The notes under the pieces: model-generated
Seen by the model: the letters and a program-made list of their open reading frames with translations, nothing else
Told to the model about the DNA's origin: nothing
The model's database searches: none
Shown here: in pieces, positions 12,501 to 24,600 of the stretch
How the letters are laid out: each line of letters begins with the position of its first letter
Position numbering within the stretch: position 1 is the stretch's first letter
Program-made: the position numbers and the translations under genes
Assembly (NCBI GenBank): GCA_963970005.1
Contig: CAXAMN010018702.1
Location: forward strand, 1-64,000
Length of the DNA stretch: 64,000 nucleotides
Source: Durusdinium trenchii
Taxonomy: Eukaryota > Sar > Dinophyceae > Suessiales > Symbiodiniaceae
Direction of reading: 5' to 3'

Positions 12501-15500
12501 AGCCTGCAGACATTGACCTTCGGCTCAAGCTTCAACCAGAGCTTGGAAGGAGTCATTTTGCCAAGCGGCCTCCATACTCTGACCTTTGGTGACAGGTTTG
12601 ACCGGAGCTTGGCTGGTGTTACTCTACCAAATAGCCTACAGACTCTGATTCTCGGAAGGGAATTCAACCAAAGCTTGGAAGATGTCACTCTGCCAAGCAG
12701 CCTGCAGACATTAACCTTTGGAAAGAAATTCAACATGAGCCTGACAAGTGTTACTTTGCCAAGTGGCCTGCAGACTTTGACCTTCGGAGAGTTATTCGAT
12801 CAAAGCTTGGAGGGTGTCACTCTTCCAAGTCGTTTGCGGACCTTGATATTCGGCTTCCAGTTCAACCAGAGCTTGGAAAGTGTCACTTTGCCAAGTAACC
12901 TTCAGACTTTGATCTTGGGCAACAAATTCCAGAGGAGCTTGAAAGATGTGACTTGGCCAAGCAGTTTGCTGACTTTGACCTTGGGAGAATCCTTCGACCA
13001 GAGCTTGGAAGGTGTGGCTTTGCCAAGTAACCTACAGACATTGACCTTGAGAAAGAATACTAGCAAGAGCTTTGTAGGTTCCACTCTGCCAAGCAGTTTA
13101 CGGACCTTGAATTTGACCAGCAAGTCTAACGACACTTTGGATGATGTCATTTTGCCAAGCAACTTGCTGACTTTGACCTTTGGGGACACGTTCAATCGGA
13201 GCTTAGATGGTGTTTCTTTGCCAAGCAGCCTGCAGACATTGACCTTCGGCTCAAACTTCAACCAGAGCTTGGAAGGTGTCACTTTGCCGAGCAGCTTGCT
13301 GACTCTGACCTTTGGGGACATGTTCGATCAAAGCTTGGATTGTGTTTCTTTGCCAAACAGTCTGCAGACTTTGACCTTGGGTTCCAACTTCAACAAGAGT
13401 TTAGAAGGTGTCATTTTGCCAAGTAGCCTGAAGACTTTGACCTTTGGACTGTATTTCAACCAGAGCTTGGAGGGGGTTGCTTTGCCAAGCAACCTGCAGA
13501 CGTTAACCTTGGGCGGCAACTTTAACCACAAATTAGAAGGTGTCGCTTTGCCAAGCGGCCTGCAGACTTTGACCTTTGGAACATACTTCAACAAGAGTCT
13601 GGAAGGTGCCACTTTGCCAAGCAGCCTGCAGACTTTGACCTTTGGCTCCTACTTTAATCAGAGCTTGGAAGGTGTCACTTTGCCAAGCAGCCTGCAGACA
13701 TTGTCCTTCGGTGACAGGTTCGTCCACAGCTTGGAAGGTGTCACATTGCCAATATCTCTGCAGCACCTGGGTCTTTATTGGTTTGAAATCACCTGCAATG
13801 CGTAGTTTGCAGCGGCTTTATGTCGTCTTCAAACGATCTTGTGCTCGCCTATTCCTGCGCTGATCGACAAAGCTGCGCAATACAAATAGGAATGGATCCA
13901 CCGCGGTGGTAACTTTGTTTCTGGGTGGGAAGTTTGTTCTATTTTGTTGGGGTCCTAAATAGATAAAGAAGCAGATTTATGCAGAAGACATACCGGAATT
14001 TGTAAAGAAGACATCTTCATCCACAAATGCTTTTGGAGGAGGGTGGAGCCTGGAGTTTGGATTTGCAGTGGACTGGACTGGTGTGTAACATGATTCTAAC
14101 TAGCCTTAGTGGACTGGACGTCCCCTTCGGGTTAGACAAACCCTCAGGGTCGGTGACATCACAACCAAAGCAACGGCCAAAACAATTACTGTAAGACCCT
14201 TGATGAATCAGTGCGAATTCCATGGATTTTCCATCCACATGTGTCGCATAGCTCAAAAAGGTACTGCCCCCATCCCAGAAACGACTCTATCACACATGTA
14301 GATCACTGTATAGCCTATTGGGTCCTGTATAGATGTCTAAAGCTCTCCATGCGAACGCGGCGAAGGCCTTAGCACAAAGCTTGCTGGGCAACGCGCAGAC
14401 CGTCTTGCAGACGGTGCGGTTCGCCAGCGGGGGACCGGCGAAAGGGATCAAAGGGATCGGGTGTTGGCAGCGTCCCTCGTGGATCTAACGGCAACTCCCC
14501 AGGTGGAAGGACGGAAGAGAGCTGAAGGACATGAGCTCTGCAAGATGTAGATGTTTGGCACAGATCATATCTAAAGCTCTCCACACGATCTTGAAGGGTT
14601 CTTCAAACGTCTACATCATTCTGCATCTACATCTACATCAGTTCTTCAAACATCTATGGCAACGTTTTTTGCTTGTTGAAAAAATGTTCCTCACTGCGTC
14701 AACGTCGTCAACGAGTGGGCCTGCCTCTGGAAAACGTGCACAACGCGCGTTCGTGTGAACACACGAACGAGCGGACCCAGGTGAACACCATGGGCCCGAC
14801 CAAGATGAAGTCAGCAAGCTCAGGAATGTGTACCGATTGGTTGGTTTGGCTTGGTGTTGTTTTGGTTTTGTTTGGTTGCTTGTTTGGTTCATGTTGGGTT
14901 GGTTTTCCCGCTTGCTTGCTTGTTTGGTTGGTTGGTTGTGTATCTTTGTGTCACTTATAGCTATTCAATTGGAGTGAGCAGCAAAATGGCTACTCCCTGG
15001 AACACTTTGCAATGCTAACAAATCCATACGTAACCAACCAACCCAACCCAATCCTTCTGTAGAAATATGTAGAGGTACCGCCGACAGTTTGATATATACA
15101 GTAAGTGGGCAGTTCGACTGGGTGATCGACAAAAGTTCTGTAGAACCAGCTGGAGACTCTGTAGAAACCTATGATTCCTATCGAGATCTTTCCAGTATCA
15201 ATTTGCATGCAACAGAAGGAAAAACACACCATGCCAACTCATCCAACTCAATAAATGTCAAAAGCAAATTAGTTAGATGCAAATTAGTTCATTATAGTTA
15301 TATCCATATATAATCAGAACACGTTCCTTCCTCTTCTTTCGTCTTGTCTTCTGCCTTGAACCGGTTCGCCACACATGCGAGGCCCGGGATCGACTTTGGC
15401 CACTTCAAGACCGGACACTTGTGCCTTCGGCTGCAGCTGCAGCACGGGGCTGCTAGATCGGCGATCGGCGGCGACTTATTTTGTGATGTCCGATTACGAT

Positions 15501-18500
15501 GTGTTCTTTTGTTGACATGCTTTGGAATTTGTTATTTTTGGTGTGGTTTCTTTTTTTGTGCATGTACTTCCATATGCAGCTTTTTGGCATCGGTTTTGAG
15601 ATATATTTTGGAGCTCACATTCCAGATCTTTCGAGATGATCGTCTTGGTCATTCGGACGACCCACGCACCGGGTCCGGCTCAAACTCGTCGCTGCCCGCG
15701 AGAACCACGGTGGACCTCTCGAAGCGCGGCTTGGATGACGATGACTTCGTCTTCCTCGAGGCGCCGCGCGGCGCACGGCAGCGTCGAGCGGAAGAAATCG
15801 GAGATCGATGGCAGGGAACCGAGATCGATGTGTTGGGCGGAGAGCTAGGGGGGTTGACCCGAACTGGGTGAATCCCCCAGCTGTTCTGAAACCGGTTCGG
15901 AGTTGTGTGCGAAGTTGGGACGTTGGACCCTGTGAAACAGGGTCCCCCAAGAACCCATCGCGGTGTGCTGGTGGTTGGATGTAGGCTGCACGATTTGGCT
16001 GTTTGATGCGTTTCGGAGCCTGCTGGACGTCTTCGAACTTTGTTTGGTTCAATAAAACTAGGTATTCTGGAGGAAGGTTCAGGAGTGCACCAACAATGAG
16101 AGAGTATTCTAGAGTTTTTGGGTGGTGTGGTGTCCAGAAAGATTGAAGCATGAACAGTATCACAGTGGTATCAATCTGAATTCATGCGGAATTTATGCAG
16201 GTGAAAATCCACCCCTGGTTACAATATCATCAATGTTGTTTCTGGATGGCTTTGTGTTCACAGCTGCATATGACCTCCCCGTCACATCATTCCCCGTCGA
16301 CGCTCGCTTGCGGCGTTTTGAGGTCGGAACTCCGGTTGGCGGTCGGTCTTCGATCATGGATAGGAACAACTGATCGGTCGAGAACGGATAACATAAAGAC
16401 ACTATAAGACACTGAGTTGGTGATATAAAGACGCTGTTACAACTGAAGTTTTGCTTTCAGCACTAGGTTTAACCTGGGTCAGTCAGACTGGACCTGTAGG
16501 GGTAGGTTCCTAGTCGATCAGTTGACATCGACCCGTGAAATCAACCACCACAACTGATCGGTCAATATATTCCAGTATGGCATGCATGGATTCATGTATA
16601 TAGTATCGAATGATATGGGATGCATTGGCGGTGTCTGGTATGGACACCTTTTTGACAATGGGGGGAATGTAGAATGGATATGCCCCTCCCATGGAGTGTT
16701 TGGGGTTCCCTTTGACCATGATTTTGTTGAAGCGAAAACTTGCCGGGAGTTCGCAGGAATGGCTGAGAAGATACGACTGCGTGCGGGAGCCCGTCTCCGC
16801 TTTTTTTTGGGTTCCAGGGTAGTATGGTTTGGCAACTCACAAATGCGGTTTTCTGGTAGGCAAAGACTGGTTCCGCTCGCTTGAACTTACAAAGTGCTAC
16901 TGTTCCTTGCGTTCCTTGCGCCGCTTAGAGGGTTCTGAAGGGCTCTCCAGGCCTGATAAGCTCAGCCAGATTTATGTTGCCACGTCCCGGACCCTTAACC
17001 ATCCCTGACCTGGAACACTGCATAGTTTCGCCATGTTTGGCCTAGCTACGCCATGCCCGGCGGTACCGCCCGGTGCCGTCTCAATGGTCCAACAGTCACC
17101 ACGGTGTTTATATGATTAAAAGAACAACTCCAAGTAACTTGCTGAGAGTTTTGCGGACACTTCTTAGTCACCAGCTTCTCAGCTCATTTGCCGATTTGCC
17201 TTGCTGTCGGATGGTGTTGCAATGCTGTTGATGGATACGCAAACTCAGGAAAGCACCATGTTTGGTACAACAAGTGCAGCTTTGGGTCTTGCAGGTGTTG
17301 TGAGCCATATCTCGCCTGTCCATGCACATGTGTAGATGTGCAATGCCATCAAATCTGGCAGTGATGGCTTCCTCAGACTAGGAACTCCACCTTGAAAGTG
17401 GAACCTCTAAGCAATTCACCTGTTGACCCTGCCGTGTTGCCCCGGCCAACCCTCCCCTCCTCGGCTGCCAGTTTTGCGGTCGAGTCGGGTCACACCGGTG
17501 CACCGAACCGGAGGTCACCGACCTGAACCTCTCGTGGAACTTCATGTCCCGGGACGGCATTCGCAAGCTCACGCGGCACATCAAGGTGTGGCACGCGGCT
17601 TCACCTGGCACATGTGCCACGTGTGCGCGTGGCATGCTTTGGCACATGGGGGCACCGAGAGGGTGGGGAAACCGGGTGGGTTTGTTGCTGGGACACGGTT
17701 TGAAAACAACGATGCGTGACTGGACGGGTGCAAACTGGACATGACATGTTTGTTTTCATGTCCAGTTTGCACTTGCACTTGCTTGACTTGGGGCAGCTTT
17801 GAGGCGGCAAGGAGAAATCAAAGACCCAATGCACCGGGCATAAGCATCGGCTCATATCTTGGGACATAAGTTATTCTCTATATATATTATAGACACAGAG
17901 AGAGAGAGAGAGAGAATTGTCGACATGCTTGGAAGGTGTAATATATAAATATGTTAATACAATTAGTTTGGATTTTGAAGCTGCCATGTGGTCCCCTGTG
18001 TCATCTCCCGGATTCACTCTTGAAGAGTGGAAGATAAAAGCACAATGAACATGGGGAATGCCTTGAATCGCTTCGAAGCTCATGAAGCCTCGAAGCCTGG
18101 TGTTGAGAGAATCTCACAATCTCAGCTTGTTCTTGGCCCTAGGGATCCAAGTGCCTTCTCAGAAGGTGATTGGAGACACTGCTATGGTTTGGAGATGTTT
18201 GGAGGATCCAAGTACCTTCTGAGAAGTTCTGAGAAGGTACTTGGATCCCTAGTGTGGGTGAGTGTTCAATTTTGCTTTCATACACACATCGCTTTGATTG
18301 CAGTGCATTTGTGCATCCATGGCTGTTCAGGAGTCAAAGGTTTTGACCAAGCTGAACTGCCGGATCCCGAGACACTGCTTCAGCGCAGACTGCCTTGCGG
18401 CTGAGGGGGTTTGTTCAGCCCAGTTGAGGCCCCGAGAAGCTTGTTCTGGGGATTGCTTCAAGATCGGCATGTGCAATTGGACCTAATGATATATTACGAA

Positions 18501-20650
18501 AGCCAGCCTTCGTAGAAGGCGCCAGCTGAGTTGTGCTTGGCGAACGAAGTGAGTAGTTAGGGGGTCTGGGGGGGTGGCCCGCAAAAGGTACACGTAAACT
18601 CGGCACATGCTAGGGGAGGAGGGTGGACGGATGGAAGGTTTTTTGAGGTTGTGTTGGAGGTGATTTTTGAGGGGTGGTGATGCAAGAAATGCAATTTGCA
18701 TCATTTGCATCATCGTATAGATACCCAGGGTAGCTATAGTGCAGTTACCAGGTATAGTACTTCAAGTTCCCTTTCCATTAACCGCTCGATAACCTTTACA
18801 CACGCACAGCAATCCACAGCTTTGAAGTCTCATGCGCGCGATACCTGGGAACAGAATTGTAGCTACCCTGGGTCCGTATAAATGCTATGTTGCTAAACCT
18901 CTTACACACCTACAAAAGTGCAAAGCACGAATGAGACTTCAAAGCTGTGGTTTGCTGTGCATGTGTAAAGGTTATCGAGCGGCTGACGGAAAGGGAACTG
19001 GAAGTACTATACCTGGCAACTGAATTGTAGCTACCCTGGGTATCTATACCTGGCAAGGTGCCAGCTGAGTAAGGAGGGGGGTTCGGGGGGTGCACGGAAG
19101 TAGGGGTGCACTGAGGCAAGGTTTTGGAGGTGCTTTTTTGGGATTTTTCGAAATGCAATTGTCTTCGGTTGGTTGCAGTGCTATACTTGGCAACTGCATT
19201 GTAGCTACCCTGGGTATACCTGGCAACTGCCTTGTAGCTGCCCTGGGTCCGAGCGCGCGCGCCTAAATCACGGGCAGCCGGGAGCCAGCAAGGCGCGCGC
19301 GCGCGGACCCAGGGTAGGGAAATTGAAGTGAGATACCTGGCAGCAGAATTGTAGCTACCCTGGGTCCGTATAGATGCTATGTTGCTCTACCTCTTACACA
19401 CATATAAGTTCAATGCAAGAATGAGACTTCAAAGCTGTGCGTGTGTAAAGGTTATCGAACGGTTGACGGAAAGGGAACTTGAAGTACTATACCTGGTAAC
19501 TGAATTGTAGTTACCCTGGGTATCTATACCTGCCCCAGCTGAGTATGAAGGGGGGTTCGGGGGGGTGGCCTGAGAAAGCACACTCGAAAGTAAAAACGCT
19601 GGCTTTCGTTTTGCAGATTCCCAGGTATATATGTATGTATATATATATATATATCGAGGACCGCTATCAAGGTCGCAAGGATCCGTGCAGCGGGAATTAA
19701 GACACACCACTCACAGCACTTTAGCCTTAGCCCAATGTCCAACTGACATTGTCTTTGCTTTGGGGTTTGAATCCTTGATGGACACAACCTCAAGAAAGGT
19801 GAGGATCATGCCAATTTATAGACCATCCACTGCCAAGCGCAAGGAGGTTACATAATTCCCATGTATTGGAAGTCATTTGGGGATGGGTCAAAACCTGGAG
19901 CCCTGGTCCACCATTTGCCGCGAGCGACCAACACCAGGTGGGTCAACGGGTCGGTATCCTGCCATGACCCACGGCCGTTTCCGGACAGTCTTGTGTACTG
20001 ATCGACATTCATGCGCTACAGGTCCTAGCTTGCAGGGTGAGTGGTGTTTTCTTTTTTTTTGCCGAACACCAAATGGATGGTTGTTTTCACTCAACACTGA
20101 CCTCCACATTCGGACGTGCGTTTTCCGAATGGAGTGTGATTCTTCGATGTTGGTTGCGGTGCGTCGACGCGAGGCGTGGGATTGCCTGTGACGCTGGAGG
20201 TGCCTGGCTGGGAGGATTGGAGACCCCCAAGAGGTTCGGAGAGTGTGGCTGGGTGTTGGTTTGACCCTTGAAAAAAGGGATGTGACATGATTTAAGTGGA
20301 TGGTCAGGTGAAAAAAATGGTGCATTGAAGTGTTCAAGAAACAGAATCGACTTGACTTGAGCCACCAGTATTTGTTGGAGTGGTGGATGCAAAGGAGATG
20401 TCATTCGACTTCAGCTGATCCAGCCAAGTCTCAAGATGCAACAAAGGAGCTGTTGGAACCTTCTCTGGCTTTTGGTTGACTGGACATTGGACCAACCAAG
20501 GCTGATCGTTTCGCTGGGACTGCGCCTGGCCCCGCTGGGTCCACAGGAGCCTTCAGTGCCCAGCAGCACGCACGTCACACGCGATCCGCGCGGATGGCAG
20601 GGCTCGGCGCTCCTGGCACGCGCGGTGGTGGAGAACCACACGCTGCGGCA
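6511..20650 (+). CDS. Ribonuclease-inhibitor-type leucine-rich-repeat protein, long-intron gene
   Basis: Exons with agreeing phases: 6511-6589 (ITHLDLRGNRLNAAFGWKLI), 7369-7402 (KKKYLNLEF), 7602-7668 (RALRMNSIEVLDLPGNP), 9262-9317 (ESKEAAMEFANRG), 9880-9946 (LAHFLRLNTSLTTFNF), 10232-10334 (ERELRLNHVEKDGAK), 14366-14415 (ALAQSLLGNAQTVLQTV), 15703-15760 (TTVDLSKRGLDDDDFVFLE), 17514-17585 (VTDLNLSWNFMSRDGIRKL) and 20601-20650 (GSALLARAVVENHTLRQ). The spliced reading follows the RNI-type LRR rhythm (LxLxxN, then GAxxLAxxLxxNxTL). Such repeats form a curved protein-binding scaffold; the partner is unknown. Donors are a mixture of GT, GC and GA. Neither end is established. An exon at 21570-21625 may continue it. 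Between 17585 and 20601 a repeat unit may be missing. The intron 10335-14365 contains a separate intact gene. Confidence 0.72.
11331..13805 (+). CDS. Ubiquitin-like domain plus FNIP/LRR-type repeat protein, two exons, complete
   Basis: Exon 1 is 11331-11432 (Met start MTEAVLDGS, then KLIVHGIDGSTFHIALADA). Exon 2 is 11856-13805, ending in TAG. The join is phase 0 at ACC|GTGGCT and ATATCCAAG|GTGGAG and restores a continuous beta-grasp (ubiquitin-like) domain, residues about 13-84, with TVEDLSRLIAAASGVP as its helix. The GTG at 11856 is therefore an internal valine, not a start. Residues from about 128 onward are 25 tandem repeats of exactly 22 residues, consensus FNQSLEGVTLPSSLQTLTFG plus two. 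This matches the FNIP-repeat/LRR style known from Dictyostelium and protists. The protein is about 683 residues. It is probably a cytosolic binding scaffold; no ligand can be read. The gene lies on the same strand inside an intron of the LRR gene. An AG acceptor 16 bases before the start codon could serve cis or spliced-leader trans splicing. Confidence 0.88.
12135..13785 (+). repeat. 25 tandem 66-bp coding repeats (FNIP/LRR type)
   Basis: The period is 66 bases (for example TTGCCAAGCAGCCTGCAG recurs at 13614 and 13680). Nucleotide identity between neighbours is high, so the array has probably grown or been homogenised by unequal exchange. Repeats 15 and 16 (near 13060-13150) are the most degenerate. 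Confidence 0.92.
18204..18248. repeat. Perfect 17-bp inverted repeat, 11-base loop
   Basis: GGATCCAAGTACCTTCT at 18204-18220 is the exact reverse complement of 18232-18248. A looser copy of the left arm (18143-18165) lies just upstream, and the right arm extends into CCCTAG, so two nested hairpins are possible. Confidence 0.9.
18716..19535. repeat. Three copies of a roughly 150-bp repeat, one inverted
   Basis: A module containing AAAGCTGTG, GTGTAAAGGTTATCGA, GACGGAAAGGGAACT and GAAGTACTATACCTGG occurs in plus orientation at about 18883-19052 and 19368-19535, and in reverse orientation at about 18716-18850. A second module (GCCAGCTGAGT followed by GGGGGGTTCGGGGG) follows or precedes each copy near 18524, 19060 and 19536. 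This looks like a small non-autonomous element amplified locally. Confidence 0.8.
19249..19307. repeat. Alternating GC tracts, inverted pair
   Basis: Two runs of alternating G and C (about 19250-19262 and 19293-19304) flank a short spacer and are complementary to each other. They could form a hairpin or left-handed DNA. No coding signal was seen. Confidence 0.6.
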
Positions 20651-21569
20651 AGTGGCGTCAGGGCTGCCGAGTGCGCGGTCGATGGTCCATGTGTTTTTGT
20701 TTAATTCTCTGAGCATTAGAAGGGTTGAAGGTTTTGGAACAAGAGATGTATGGGCGAAGGACTAAGTGACTGTCAGCATCCAAGCAAAATGATTCTCAGT
20801 ATTTATGGTGGCCGAAAGCTGATGAACTCTGTAACCAGCTTTTTTGTAGTTGTTTCTGGCAACACCCCATTGTGCGCTTCAAGGGGTTGTCCGCTGAAGA
20901 TGATCGCCTCTCAGCCTGCGTACACTGACTGGACTGCTGAGGTTGCCGTTGGGACACTGCCACGATACCACCGAGCGACAACAGGCAAGCTTTGCACAGC
21001 TTTTAGAAACCACCAGCTGTTCGATCCGTTTGGAGTGCAAAACCTTTTCATGGGGATTCATGTTTCATGGACTGGTGAACAGCAACTTCAGAGAAATCCT
21101 TCTGCATGTCACAGATCGGGGGAATTTAGGGTAAAGTGGCAATGCCATGCGCCACATGCCTGGCTGGGGGGGATATTGTTTCAAGGCGGTGATCACTCAT
21201 ACTACACAACCGGGTGTGGTTGTCATGAGATGCCACACTGCTGCGGAACAAGAAAAACAAACGGGAAACATTGCAGGACTTCTGAGCCTTCCTACTTCCT
21301 ACCTACCGATAGTTGCTATTGTAACGGAATTTCCTGTATATAGAGCAACTTCCTTTATAATAGCCTCCATTGTCATGGATCCCTTGATATATATATATAT
21401 ATAGATATATAGATAAGGCCATTCCAACAAGCATCAAACGATCACTCTCAGTTCCTTTGGACACTCGCCGGACTCGAACAAATACACCGGAACCAACCAT
21501 AAGGATCGGATCCGGAACCACCCGGCGACCGTGGCGTGGCGGAATGCCGCTGCGTCTTTCGCCGCCCAG

Positions 21570-21625
21570 ATGATCCAACAGTTCGGCATGGGCCTCGCGA
21601 GCCACCCCACGCTGCACAGCTTCGC
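21570..21625 (+). CDS. Possible LRR exon
   Basis: After the acceptor GCCGCCCAG, the frame reads MIQQFGMGLASHPTLHSFA up to a possible donor GC|GTGCAC. The FG-x-GLASxPTLHSF pattern fits a RNI-type LRR and would continue the gene that ends visibly at 20650 in phase 0. It is only 56 bases, so it rests on pattern and context. Confidence 0.42.
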
Positions 21626-24600
21626 GTGCACGCGGACGCCCAACTTGGAGTATGCCCGGGAGGCCCAGGGAAAGGCCATAACTGCGAGTACGTCGGACCC
21701 AGTCATTGAGAAGTAAGAACCCCTATAGCTATCGCATGCTATCGCTATCTGGGGAAAAAGAGCCACAATCGCTCCAGATCTTTCAGGTGGGTGACTGGGA
21801 CGAAAGTAACTGAGGAAAACCTGGTGGGCGACACCCAGTGTTGAGGAAGGCAGCGATGGGAACCATAATTCGTTGTTCCCATGACTAATGATCGAGGGGT
21901 GCATGTCGGCAGATGTTGCAGACATGCACTGCAGCCAAGAAGAGATTCTACTTTGGAGGTGCTCTTTCCTTCCTTTCTCAGCCTCAAGCATCTTGAAAAC
22001 AGCGACAACCGCTCCGACCATGGTGTGAGTTGTGTCGGTTTGTTGTGTTGGTTGGCCCCCCTTGAAAATCAATTCTGTTTGTAGGTATAGTTCTAGAGTG
22101 TGACTAAAAATCCTGCTCTCAATGAATTCTTTCAATCTCCCATCTACTTTATGTAGTTTTCTGTATATGTATTTGGCTACAAAAAGTAGTCGGCAGTGCT
22201 TCTTACACCCTCCGACGCAAACTACTTTACTTCGAGTGATCCCCACCATGGCATTCTATTATGCTGATAGCCAGTGGCTATATTGCCCCAACATCATCAA
22301 TAAAGTGACTATCTTGCACATACACTGGCATTCTATCTGGCATATCATATATTCTGAAATTCTATCTGGCATATACTATGGCATTCTATCTGGCATTATT
22401 TCTATCAATCTATTTGACATCTCATTCTGCATTCTTTCAGTTCCGGTGGTGCCCACGCACTGCACCCTGGAGCTGGAAGGAAGGAAGGAAGGAGGCGGAA
22501 AAGGAGGGGGAGTTGACGGCTGTGACAAAGTCAAACAACCCTCACCCTGCCAGGTCGGGAACATTGGCTTCCAGTGGGAAAGCTCCTGCTCGTAAAGGAA
22601 AAGCGTCTTCCGGCCATGTTCTACTTCCATGTGGAGGGTCCGAGTGTACAATGTTGTTTCAGGATCTGACCTGAGGGTCTGGTCGCAACCAGACTCGTTG
22701 CTGACTGAAGTCCTCGGGTCTTTTTCACGCACGGCTTTGGGTGCCCCGACTGTGGTACGATTGAGGCCAACTTGAATGATGCCAGAGAGAATAAGGCGGA
22801 GAGAAGCCGGGGAGGAAGGATTGATGGCAAAGTTATCAAGGGATTCTTCTGGAAGAACTCATGTGAAATGGACTATATATAGATATATGTTTTTTTTTCT
22901 GTGTAGCTGTATAGTCTGTGTAATACTCCATTGTATAGTCTGGACGTTTTCGAACAAGCGAGACGCCTGCCAGATCAAAGACAAGGCCTTCCCTCCGGAA
23001 AGGAGTGGCGGTTGGCCACGGACACAGGCGCCTTGTTGGTGTGGGGAACGACATACAGCCAGTGACGCGTTGATTTGTATAGACATATTGGGTTAGTACC
23101 CATGAACGCTCTAAACAAAAGGTGTGTGTGTGTGTGTACATAATAGTTGTTTAATTTGCAACTGATCTATGTCCATCGAAGTTTGAAAACAGACTTTGGT
23201 TGAGCCACTGCGCATCATGGCCGGACAGACTACCGGTAGGTCAGCATGGCTTTGTTTGAGGAGAGGTTGACCCTGCAAATGACCGATGCTTACCGTATAG
23301 TATAGTTTACGTTGTGGCTGATGGCATGAACACCCATGTTTCAACTGTGAAAATGTGTGATAAAACGTTTTGCTTTGGTGTAATTTCAAGCCCCAGGGTG
23401 TTTGTTGGGATCAGGCTGTGGAGTAATCACTTGCAAAGAACCCATGTTTTTCATATTTTGAATGATCGACGGGTCGTTGTGCTCACTCCCGTCCACTCCC
23501 GTTCGCCAGGAAAAGTGAATAGCCTTTAACCAGTTTTGGAGATGTTTCCCCATTACGCGCGAAAAGGTGGAACAAGGTTAGCCTTGAATATTCTCCAGCG
23601 AAACTGAGGGAGTCACTGGTCTCCACCCTTGCGCGTGGACCGCCACGCGCACTTCTGCAGATGGCGGTCTTCATGTGGTTCATCTCCGCTTTGAAGCCTG
23701 ACCTCGAGAGGTGCGGCTGGGTCCAGAAGAAGGTTGACTGACACGACCACCAATCCAATCACCTGGTTCAAGCCATACCTATGGCAAAGAATCAAGTATA
23801 TAAGAGCACATTGGCCATTTATGTGGGGAATGGACAGGTTTTGAGCTTCTCACAGATGGAGGTCACAAGCGCCTAAATGTTCATCCAAAATCATCACGTG
23901 CGTTTGCCAGGAGGTTGACTCCTTTTTGATCCACTGGGTTTGTTCTAAAAGGATCCCAAAGGCAACTCTGTGAAACGCCCCTAATCAAAAGGAACTTCCG
24001 TGACTTGACCTTGGGCCATCATGGGTTGAGACCCACGTGTGATAGATTCACCATATCACAAATGTTGCGATTTTGCCGTCCGAAAGCACCGCAATGCGAT
24101 GTGACTGTGAATCCATGTTTGAACTTAAGGAATATGAATATAATTTGCACTGAACACTCACTCAATTCACGTTGAACAGTGTTCACTCACGCCTGTCAAC
24201 TCTTGTGGCTGTTGTTAACATGTTCCTTATTTGGCCAGTGGATTCGCCCTAGCCCTTGCTGATGCGACTTCGCCCCCGGCGAGCGGGGCCACGTGCGCGC
24301 GATGACGACGGCCAAGAGTGTGGACGACGACGTCTCCTTTTGCTGCGTTCCTTACCCCCCGGGCGTTACCGCCGACCGGCCTTACCAGTTGGACGGTATA
24401 AAATTCATTGGTCACCCAAGAAGTCATGGGCCATTTTTCTGTGTGAAGTGTGACTCGATGCGACTCAAATCAGAACGACTTCGTCGGTGGCTTTTCGATG
24501 TGAGTCGGCCTCCAAACCAGCTTTGATGTGATCGAATCGACCGCTTAGCAAGCAAGGAGTGCTTTGAAAGCACCGACTGACTCGGCTGTCCCCAATGTAG

